Positions 42,855 through 51,500 of a stretch of DNA of 64,000 bases are shown in pieces. Under the pieces are notes generated by a model. It worked only from the letters and a program-made list of their open reading frames with translations. It ran no database searches and was not told the origin of the DNA. Origin of the DNA: Propionibacteriaceae bacterium UBA7704 (GTDB lineage: Bacteria; Actinomycetota; Actinomycetes; Propionibacteriales; Propionibacteriaceae); the NCBI GenBank assembly GCA_002482525.1, contig DLGC01000004.1:62001-126000 (forward strand), in the 5' to 3' direction. Positions within the stretch are counted from its first letter, which is position 1. Each line of letters starts with the position of its first letter. The translations under genes were made by a program, and so were the position numbers.

Positions 42855-44440
42855 ATTGACCTCCCGGAAATGCTGTTTCGAGTTGCGTCCATTCCCCCGC
42901 TGCGTGCACTCGCCTGCGCAACGGTGACGTCACCGTTGGCGAGACCGGTCAGTAGGTCTTCCAATTCATCGTGGGTCTCCGGGCGGGGCAGGGGCGCTGG
43001 CAGATCCAGCGACGTTGGTCTCTTGGGTGTCGACACCTGATCGAGATGAGCCGACATGGATTCGATGGTTGGGTAGGTGAACACCGCGGAGATGTCCACG
43101 ATGTCGCCGAAGCGGCTCCGGAGCTCGCGCATGAGTCGCACCGCGAGAATCGAGTCGCCGCCGGCATCTGTAAATGTCTCCCGGACGTCGAGTGGCTGGT
43201 CGCCGAGGGTGGCTTGCCACGCAGCCATAACGAGGTCTTGTGACGGGACGCAGGCCTCGTTGGCTTTGACGTCCGACGTGGCCCCCGCCGAGTTCGCCGG
43301 CAGGCGAGGCCCCACTGGGTTCCGGCCGTCTGAGCCGCCGAACAATAGAGGACTGCCCTGGCGACCATCTATAACGGGCACGTTCGGCCGTCCGAGTACG
43401 GACCTGCGGCGAGGACGCGCGAGCACGTCGTTGAGAAGCTCGAACGCCTCGTCGTTGGACAAGGCGAACAGGGTGTTCTGGGAGTCGTCGAGCCCGAAGC
43501 GGACACCGAGCCCTTGCTCGTTCCACGCCGCCCAATTGAGGCCAAGCGAGAGGCCTGGTCCCTCACGCTGCTCGACGAAACGGTCGAGATAGCCGTTGGC
43601 TGTGGCGTATCCAGCCTGACCGATGCCACCTGCGACCGAGCTGATCGAGGAGAACACCACGAATGCGTGGAGTGGTTGTTCCTTGGTCAACTGATCGAGC
43701 AACCAGGTGCCCCGGACCTTTGGCGCCAGCACTCCGCGGAACTCGTGGTGCTGCGTGTTGACGAGCAACGACTCATCGGCGAGACCGGCGAGTTGCCACA
43801 CGTAGTGCACGGGGCCGTGGGCTGCGATGGCATGTGCAATGGTGTTTCCCAGCGAAGTCTCGTCGGTGATATCGCAAGAGAAGTAGTCGACCTCTGCGCC
43901 CGCCGCTCGCACCCTGTCCCGTAAAACTCCGAGATGGGGGAGTCCGTCGGCGGCACGTCGACCCAGGAGACTCATGCTCCTGGCGCCTCGCCCGGCGAGC
44001 CATTCGGTCAGGGAAGCCGCCAGTTCCCCGCTTCCCCCCGATATCAGATGGTGGAGTCCAGCGATGCGTTCCGAAGCTCCGGTGATGGCGCGCGGAACCG
44101 GCCCGAACCTCTCTTCGTGTGGCGCGCCGAAGAACAAACCAACCTGGTCAGGTCGCGCGGCAGCGAGAGCTTCGCGCAACACGTCCTCTGGGGCGGTGCC
44201 TTCGCAAACGATGCTGCGCAATCGCTGTCCGGCAAACTCCTCGTTGACCGACTTGCTCAGTGCCCAGACGAGGCCCGCTTCGCTGCGCTTCCTGTCCACG
44301 ACTACGACTCGAATATCCTTGGCGGCAACAGCCTTCATCGCCAGGGCGATGTCGGTGCATCGCGTGATCTCCGCGTCGACGTCGCCAACCGAGCTTGCGG
44401 GGGGGAACTTCGCTGCGCCTGACATCGATGAGTGTCCCAC
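42851..44440 (-). CDS. C-terminal part (KR-ACP) of a frameshifted trans-AT PKS module
   Basis: 529 codons in the -1 neighbour frame of the KS-DH part that lies upstream on the same strand. It holds a KR (SGGSGELAASL, VFSSISSV, GYATANGYLDRF, complete Ser/Tyr/Asn) and an ACP (AGGDSILAVR, about residue 440). Removing one base from the run of seven G at 44399-44405 joins the two frames into one chain of about 1455 residues, the same size and order as its sister modules. A GTG at 44440 could start it separately, but no good ribosome site precedes it. Whether this is a real mutation, a sequencing error or programmed slippage cannot be told here. Confidence 0.8.
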   Translation of the reverse strand: MGHSSMSGAAKFPPASSVGDVDAEITRCTDIALAMKAVAAKDIRVVVVDRKRSEAGLVWALSKSVNEEFAGQRLRSIVCEGTAPEDVLREALAAARPDQVGLFFGAPHEERFGPVPRAITGASERIAGLHHLISGGSGELAASLTEWLAGRGARSMSLLGRRAADGLPHLGVLRDRVRAAGAEVDYFSCDITDETSLGNTIAHAIAAHGPVHYVWQLAGLADESLLVNTQHHEFRGVLAPKVRGTWLLDQLTKEQPLHAFVVFSSISSVAGGIGQAGYATANGYLDRFVEQREGPGLSLGLNWAAWNEQGLGVRFGLDDSQNTLFALSNDEAFELLNDVLARPRRRSVLGRPNVPVIDGRQGSPLLFGGSDGRNPVGPRLPANSAGATSDVKANEACVPSQDLVMAAWQATLGDQPLDVRETFTDAGGDSILAVRLMRELRSRFGDIVDISAVFTYPTIESMSAHLDQVSTPKRPTSLDLPAPLPRPETHDELEDLLTGLANGDVTVAQASARSGGMDATRNSISGRSM

Positions 44441-47219
44441 CCGGCTCGATTAGTTCTGCGATATCGGCGGAATCGCTACCCACGATGACCGAAGTGATCC
44501 CCAGGGCGCGAGCTGCGTCGGCATAGGGTGCCGTGTCATCGTCGGCACCGAGGAGTGCCAAGGATCCGATCCGGTCTGCACCGGTGACCGAATCGATACG
44601 GGCCCAGTACGGTTCGTGGCGGGTGGCGGACCGCGGGCGCGACGTGTGTTCGATTTGTCGAACGCGGTATCCGAAGGCATGCATCGACACCTCGCCATGG
44701 AGGTTCATCAGCGCGACGTCAAACGTCATTCCTTCAGGCTCGGCGTCGAGCTGGGTGAGACGAGCCATCGAACTGAGGTCCGGGGTGCGGTTGATAATGA
44801 GCCTGGCGATGCTGAACGGGAGGTAGGTGCCTTGACCGAAGTGGGCATTAAGGGCGTTGAAAGCCCGATCGACCAGGGGCGGGTAGCACTCTGATTCCTG
44901 AGCTTCGGCTCGATCGGTCTTCGGAACATCGAATCGGGCGAAGAAGGTGCCCTCGCTGAATTGCCCGATCCATCGTCCGATGTCGGTCCAGTGCCGCCCA
45001 ATGTGCACCTCGACGTGCCGCTGTCGGTCGTCGGGAAGCTCCGTGAGTTCGCCGCGGAGCGGCACGGTGATGATTTCTGGGTCTCCGGTGACGCCGGACG
45101 CACGCCCAGTGACGAGCGTCTTCGCCTGCCCCTCAGCAGCGTGGACTATTTCGAATTCCTCATCCTGACCACGGCGACGAAGAATGATCCACAAATCAGC
45201 GCGGTCGTCGATTCCCAGCGAGAGGGGCCGGAGGAAGAAGATGTCGCTGAGCTCCAACGGGCCTGCCATACCGCGCTGGCGCAGGAGCCGGACGATCACG
45301 TCGATGAGAGCGGTGCCTGGCAGCACGTACTGGGTTCCGACCTTGTGCTCCAACAGTGCCCAGCAGGTTCGAGGCGTCAACTGCAGCCGGTGAATGCTCT
45401 CAGCCTCTGTGAGCAGGGTGGTCGTAGGGGTTGGGATGGACGCGGCTTGCCGCAGGTCGTCGGGCCAGCACATGACGGGAGCAAACGGATACCCGGGGAG
45501 TGACACGAGCCTGGGCTGGTGGCCAGTGGGTAGCAGCGCACCGCCCGCGAACGCTTCTGCTTCCGCAGCGGCCGCCCCCACCGATGCGTTGAGGGGAGGA
45601 GTGGGCCGCTGCGGTGCGCCCACGAGCACTGATGAGGGGTCCCCGCCACCCAGCCAAGATTCGAGAGACTCCATCAAGTCGTGGCGGTTGGTGGCCACGC
45701 AGGCCAGGCGGTGACCGTGATCGCCCGACTGCGCGCGTGCCGCCGCCGCAAGCTCTGGCACGCTGATGGACGGGTGCCTTTCGTACCAGGCCACAAGATC
45801 GACTACGCGTCTGCGCAGCGCTGGTTCGGTGCGCGCTGAAAGTACGACCGCGTGCTTGTCGCCCTCGTCGGGCGCCCCCACGTTCTGCGGCGTGGGTGGG
45901 GCCTCCAGGAGCACATGCACATTGGTGCCAGCAAGACCGAATGCGCTCACGGCTACGAGAGGTGTGCCTGGGATTCCTGGCATAGGACGGAGGAGATCGT
46001 TGACGTACAGCGGAGAGTCGACGAACTCGAGCTTTGTGTTCGGTTCCTCAAATGAGATCGTCGGCACGAGCATCCCGTGCTCGAGCATGAGGACACTCTT
46101 CGCCACCGAAGCGAGGGGTGCCAAGTGGTCGAGGTGTCCGATATTCGGCTTCACCGAGCCAAGGCCTACGCTCGTCGGGCCCGACTCCAGGTTGGCCAGC
46201 GCAGTGGTAATGGCGGATACCTCGACTGGGTCTCCCAGTCGGGTGCCTGTACCGTGCGCTTCGATGTGCACCAGATTCCGGAGATCTGCTCCGGATGTCT
46301 CCCAGCAGTTCAGGAGGAGTTCCGTTTGAGCCTGTGGGTTCGGCGCCGTGATACCAACGGTCTTCCCGTCCTGGTTCGCCGCAATGCCCTTGATGACTGC
46401 TCGGATGCGGTCACCGTCGGCCAAGGCGTCGGAAAGCCGCTTCAACACAAGTGCGCACGCGCCTTCCCCGGAGGAAATACCATCGGCTCTCCGGTCGAAG
46501 GTCTTTGTCCGGTGATCGGAGGATCGGATCCCGATCTCATCATCCAAACCTCTGTGGATGGGCTCGACGTTCACCTTGACACTGCCCACGAGTGCCACCG
46601 GCACCTCACCGCGTTGCAGCGCTCTTACCGCCGAGAGCATGGCGTAAAGGCCGGAGGAGCAGGCCGTGTCGAGACTGACGGCGGGACCTCGCAGGTCCAA
46701 GGAGTACGCGATGCGGCTGGCGATGACCGAGCCCATATTGCCGGCAACAGATAGTTCGCCCGCCAGTTCGGGGTACCGGGTTTGCACATGCCGAGCGAAG
46801 TCGATAGTAAGGTCCTTGCTGAACCCGATCCAGGCCCCTGCGCGCGTCCCCCGGATGGTGTTCACCAAACCCGCATCCTCCAGGGCATGGTGTGCCTCCT
46901 CCAAGAAGATGCGCTGGTTGGGATCCATAAGGCTGGCCTCGCGGCGGGAGATGTCGAAAAAGGAGTGATCGAACTCCGCGATCTCCGACAGATAGCCCGC
47001 CTCACACAGCTCCGCTTCCTTGAGGTCCATGCCGCGTGCTCGAGACGGTGGGAAACGCCGATGGCAATCTCTGCCCTCGACGAGGTTGTCCCAGTACTCC
47101 TCCAGAGTCTCCGCCATGGGGAAACGGCCTGCCATGCCGATGATCGCGACAGGCTCGGCGAGATCATTGGCAAAGGGGACGCCGACTTCGTCCAGGCTGA
47201 AATCCAGCGCTCCGGTCAT
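44148..47219 (-). CDS. N-terminal part (KS-DH) of a frameshifted trans-AT PKS module
   Basis: 1023 codons. KS about 20-440 with C187 (DTACSSGL), EAHGTGT and NIGHLDHLAP, so it looks active. No AT. DH region about 610-880: the first motif reads EHKVGTQYVLPGTAL, with Gly three rather than four residues after the His; the second is YPPLVDRAFN, with Pro before the Pro-Leu-Val-Asp. After about residue 940 the frame leaves the family pattern and turns arginine-rich, the mark of reading past the frameshift at 44399-44405. The KR-ACP continues in the other frame to 42851. It is the first PKS gene after the acyltransferase and should receive the glycyl chain from the NRPS. Confidence 0.85.
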   Translation of the reverse strand: MTGALDFSLDEVGVPFANDLAEPVAIIGMAGRFPMAETLEEYWDNLVEGRDCHRRFPPSRARGMDLKEAELCEAGYLSEIAEFDHSFFDISRREASLMDPNQRIFLEEAHHALEDAGLVNTIRGTRAGAWIGFSKDLTIDFARHVQTRYPELAGELSVAGNMGSVIASRIAYSLDLRGPAVSLDTACSSGLYAMLSAVRALQRGEVPVALVGSVKVNVEPIHRGLDDEIGIRSSDHRTKTFDRRADGISSGEGACALVLKRLSDALADGDRIRAVIKGIAANQDGKTVGITAPNPQAQTELLLNCWETSGADLRNLVHIEAHGTGTRLGDPVEVSAITTALANLESGPTSVGLGSVKPNIGHLDHLAPLASVAKSVLMLEHGMLVPTISFEEPNTKLEFVDSPLYVNDLLRPMPGIPGTPLVAVSAFGLAGTNVHVLLEAPPTPQNVGAPDEGDKHAVVLSARTEPALRRRVVDLVAWYERHPSISVPELAAAARAQSGDHGHRLACVATNRHDLMESLESWLGGGDPSSVLVGAPQRPTPPLNASVGAAAAEAEAFAGGALLPTGHQPRLVSLPGYPFAPVMCWPDDLRQAASIPTPTTTLLTEAESIHRLQLTPRTCWALLEHKVGTQYVLPGTALIDVIVRLLRQRGMAGPLELSDIFFLRPLSLGIDDRADLWIILRRRGQDEEFEIVHAAEGQAKTLVTGRASGVTGDPEIITVPLRGELTELPDDRQRHVEVHIGRHWTDIGRWIGQFSEGTFFARFDVPKTDRAEAQESECYPPLVDRAFNALNAHFGQGTYLPFSIARLIINRTPDLSSMARLTQLDAEPEGMTFDVALMNLHGEVSMHAFGYRVRQIEHTSRPRSATRHEPYWARIDSVTGADRIGSLALLGADDDTAPYADAARALGITSVIVGSDSADIAELIEPGGTLIDVRRSEVPPRKLGWRRRRGDHAMHRHRPGDEGCCRQGYSSRSRGQEAQRSGPRLGTEQVGQRGVCRTAIAQHRLRRHRPRGRVARSSRCRAT
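44399..44405 (-). other. Frameshift site: run of seven G (seven C in the mRNA sense)
   Basis: In the coding sense the sequence is GTT-CCC-CCC-C then GCAAGC. With seven C the upstream frame continues into arginine-rich nonsense until 44148. With six C it flows directly into the KR-ACP frame (SEVPP then ASSVGDVDAEI). Confidence 0.75.
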
Positions 47220-47248
47220 GTGTTCTTCCCCCGGCTCATCGTCTAGGT

Positions 47249-48502
47249 TCAGATGAGGCGCAGTTCGCGCGCGTTATCACGGAGGCGGTTGAACGTCGCC
47301 GTCTCCTTCATGATCTGTTCGAAGCGCGCGCGCTGCTCCGCGGCGTCGGTCCCTTTCGTTTCGAGGATCTTCTTGAGTGAGATCAGTGCCTCCGTCATCT
47401 CCTCGTCGGAAGGGAGACGTTCCTCTCCTTCCACCTTCTCCTGCAGTTGGCGGATGGATTCGTAAGGCTCGACGACGCCGATGCGGTACTGCTCGGAGTC
47501 GAAGTTCGTGTTGCGTGTCGCGACGGCAACGGCAAGGCAGCGGCCCAACAGTGTCGTGTCGGTCGCTTTCGGCCGTATAAACTCCCGCCACCGATCAATG
47601 TCCTGCTCCGAATCCAACGAAAATGCCGTGATGGTGGGCTTCTCCGAGCGCATGAGATTCGACAAGACCTGCTTCGGGCCGACTTCAACTGTGGAATTGA
47701 TTCGCAGCGAGGTCAGATAGTCCATGGTTGCTGTCCATCGGACCCGCGCAGCCAACTGGTTCGTGAGATTGCTCACGATCGATTCCTTGCCGCGGTAAGG
47801 CCGTGCAGTCGCGTTGGCGATGACCGGGACCGCCGGATCTTGGTAGGTGTACTTCTCGAGCTCTGATCGCAGTTCATCGGCAGCAGCGTGCATATACGGA
47901 GAGTGGAAGGGGGCACTCACGGTGAGGTGATTGATGCGGCAGCCCTCCGCTTCCAGGGTCGCGGCAGCGCGTCCGATCGCAGCCTCGTGGCCCGAGATCA
48001 CCGTCTGGTTCGAGGCGTTTTCATTGGAGATCACGACGATTTCCTGGGGTGTACTTGCCGCCTCGCACGCGGCGGCGACACGGCCGATGCTTCCGCCTAG
48101 GACTGCGGCCATGCCTGACGGCGCAGTCGCGGCCCGTTGCATGAGTTCGCCGCGAAGCCGCACTATCTTCACGGCATCGGTGAACTCCATGGCCCCGGCG
48201 CACACCAAGGCGGTGTATTCGCCGAGACTGTGGCCCGCGTAGGCCACCGGATAGATGCTCAGATCGTCGAAATAGGCACTCGCGTGCGCGTAGCTCAACG
48301 TCAGGATCGCAGGCTGGGCGTTGGCCGTCAGCGTGAGTTCGGCTTCTTCGCCTTCGAAGCACAATGCCGACAGCTCGAATCCGAGCACCTTGTCGGCCTG
48401 ATCGAAGATCTCCCGAGCCTTTGCATTCTCTTCATAGAGCTTCTTGCCCATGGTTGTGTACTGGGCTCCTTGGCCTGAACACAGCACTGCAGTTCTGTTC
48501 AT
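47249..48502 (-). CDS. Stand-alone (trans-acting) malonyl-type acyltransferase
   Basis: 417 residues. FabD-like fold with GQGAQYT near the start, nucleophile S92 in AGHSLGEY, R117 for the malonyl carboxylate and H200 in APFHS. All four PKS proteins lack AT domains, so this enzyme should load malonyl-CoA onto every ACP. After the AT fold (about 300 residues) a charged, helical tail of about 110 residues (from LLGRCLAVAVATRN, through GVVEPYESIRQLQEKVEGEE) remains. It recalls tails on trans-AT acyltransferases of Firmicutes, from memory. Its start overlaps the NRPS stop by four bases. Confidence 0.92.
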   Translation of the reverse strand: MNRTAVLCSGQGAQYTTMGKKLYEENAKAREIFDQADKVLGFELSALCFEGEEAELTLTANAQPAILTLSYAHASAYFDDLSIYPVAYAGHSLGEYTALVCAGAMEFTDAVKIVRLRGELMQRAATAPSGMAAVLGGSIGRVAAACEAASTPQEIVVISNENASNQTVISGHEAAIGRAAATLEAEGCRINHLTVSAPFHSPYMHAAADELRSELEKYTYQDPAVPVIANATARPYRGKESIVSNLTNQLAARVRWTATMDYLTSLRINSTVEVGPKQVLSNLMRSEKPTITAFSLDSEQDIDRWREFIRPKATDTTLLGRCLAVAVATRNTNFDSEQYRIGVVEPYESIRQLQEKVEGEERLPSDEEMTEALISLKKILETKGTDAAEQRARFEQIMKETATFNRLRDNARELRLI

Positions 48503-51500
48503 CGGAGTTCTTCCAATCCTTGGTCTATCAGTTCGTTGAGTGCGGATTCATACATCGTGGCTACCGAGCGACCCAAGCGTGGCCCGAGCCTGGACTGATT
48601 GGTTCGGATACTCGGCGGGGCGTCTGTGAAGGGATCGTCGACGAGGAGCACGAGGTCGTATTGGCGAGATGCCGAGTCATCGCCCCGTTGGACGGCGGCG
48701 GTGAGTTCCCGTGGGCCGCATTCAGGCTGACTGAATCGGTGTGCGCCCTTGCCCAAGCGCAGAGCGGACGCTGCGGCCTCGACGATGTCTGTGGCCTGGC
48801 GCAAACTGGCGGGATCGAGGTCGGCTCGCGTCTCGCCACCGCCGTCGATCACGTACCAGGGGAAGGGGCGACCACCCGTGAGGCGGCCCAATAGGTAACA
48901 AAAGGCGGCGGCGAGGAATTCTGTCGGTGTCACGCCTTGGCGTTCCGCCGCGGCACGGAGCTTCGGAATGTCCACCGCCGGTGTGTGGTTGTCCGCCACG
49001 AAGTGCTGAGCGCGCAACAGGAAGGGCTTTTCCAGCATCACCGGCGACGCGGCCGGAGCGGCGTCCAGCAGTTCCGCAGTGGCATTCACCGTCGGACGGC
49101 TGAACATAGCGGCCAGATTCACGATGCCGGGATGTGCCCGTTCGAGAGCGTTGTGCAACTGCACGAGGCTGAGGGAGGTGCCTCCGACTTCGAAGAAGCT
49201 AATATCGTTGCCGAATGAATCGTGGCCGAGCGCGGACCGCCATTGTTGGCGGACAAACTCGACAGCCCCGCTATGCTGCTTTGATGCCGTGGACGATCGG
49301 GGACGATCCGGCACTCGCGTCAGCAGGGACTTCCGATCGGCCTTGCCGCTGCTGGTCATGGGCAAATCACTTACCTCGACATAAGCCTGCGGTAGGAAGT
49401 ACTCGGGAAGATTAGCGAGGATGGTTGCCCGGATTTCGGCCTCTGTGATCGGGCCCGTCGCTGTGTAGAACGCCACGATCTCGGTGCCCCCATTAATGGC
49501 ATCCTGCTTGGAGGCGCACACACAACGGTCAACGGCCGGATGGGCGGCAATACACTGCTCGATCTCGCCGAGTTCGATGCGATAACCCCTGACCTTCACC
49601 TGGTCATCCAGGCGTCCCAGGCAATCGAGTTCACCTCGGTCATTCCATCGCACCATATCGCCGGTACGGAAGGCTCGCTCGTCGGGGTGCTGTGGGTCGG
49701 GTACGAACGCGCGCGCAGTCAGGTCGGGGGCGTGGAGGTAACCTGCAGCCACGCCGTGACCCCCGATCCACAACTCACCGATCGAACCCACTGGACGGGG
49801 TCGTCCGGCCGCATCCATCACGTGGAGCCGCGTGTTGAGAATCTCACGGCCGACAGATACGTCCTTGATCGACGTCACCTGCTTGGCTGTGGACCACACG
49901 GCAGTCTCCGTCGGGCCATAGACGTTGAACAGTCTTGGCTTCGATGCAAAGCCCAACACTTGCCCGGCGGCATCGACCCGCATGGGCTCGCCGCCGACAA
50001 TGAATGTGCGGATGCCGGACAGCAGATGCTCCGACTCCGGATGGTTGAGGAAGATCGACAGTCGCGACGGCGTCGTCTGAAGCGTGTTTGCCCGGTGGCG
50101 TTCGAGTAGCTCGCCAAGACGGCTCAGATCCAACTGCTCGTCGGCGGTCGCCATGACAAGACTGCCGCCGATCGCCAACGGCAGGAGCGTTTCGAGAACG
50201 AAGATGTCGAACGTCACCGTCGTGAGGCAGCAGATTCTGGTGCGCTCATCCAGGTTGAGGGCGGCGCTCATTCCGTCAACAAAGTTGGCGATGTTGCCGT
50301 GAGTGAGTTCTACTCCCTTGGGTGTTCCGGAGGAACCCGATGTGTAGATCACGTAGATCGGATCATTCATGGACACCGAGACCGGCTCGGGTGCGGGCGC
50401 CGATGCTGGTACTGCCTGGAGCGAGAGAACATCGTTTGGGAGATTGGAGGCAAGATCCCTATCGCTCACGAGGAGTCGGCAATCGCTGTGATCGAGGATC
50501 CTCGCGTTGCGGGCATTAGGGTGGCTCGGGTCGAGGGGGAGGTAGGTGCCACCCACCTTGAGAACCGCGAGGATCGCCGCGACGAGGTCGGGGCTGGGGT
50601 CGATGAAGAGACCAATCAACATCCCCCGCGCGAATTGCGGGTGGCTCTCGAGTGCTGCCGCGATGGCGTCCGAACGAGCATTGAGCTCTCCATAGGTCAT
50701 TTGCTCGTCACCATGGCAAATCGCGGTCAGGTCCGGGCTCCGGTGCGCAACAGCCGCAAACCTCTCATGCACGGGTTCGGAAGGTAGGGCCGCAAGTGGT
50801 GGACGTGTGTTGCCCAGTCGCCGGTCGTGGTCGATGAGTTCGATCGACTCTATTCGACGGTCCAAGGCGACGGCCAGACTGTCAAACAGGCGCCGGAGCG
50901 TGTGTTCGAATCGCCTGCAGAAGCGTTCGTCGAACAGGTCGGAGCAGTACTCCAGTTCGAACTCGGTTCCTGCATCCGTCGGATTTGCGTAGAGCGACAG
51001 GTCGTACTTGGCGGTGCCTGTGTGAACTGGGACGGGTTCGAGATGCACTCCCGGAATGTGCAGTTCGGTACGCGGATGGTTCTGGTAGACCAGCAGCGCA
51101 GTGAAGATCGGGTGTAGTCCCGGGTTGCGCGGCACTGCAGGATCCTCAAGGAGTGCAGCGGGAACCGGCCCGCGAGCAATCGCCTCGCGAGTCGACAGCC
51201 GTGTACTTTCGAGCACTTCACCGACTGTGCTGCCCGCCGGGAATCGCAACCTGAGTGGCAAAGTGTTCATCAGCATGCCGACGGTCCGGTCTGCTCGAGG
51301 GTCTTCGCGTGCGGAGTCTGCGATACCGATCACCACATCATCGGTTCCGGCGTGCAATGACAGGGCAAGCGCGTACGCGGCGGTCAAATACTCGAACCCG
51401 GTGAGGGAAGTCCCGCTTCGTCGGGCCATCGTCTCCGGTGAGTCCGCCAGACTGAAGCGGTGCACGGTGCCGTGGTTGGACTGACTTCCGTGCGAACGCT

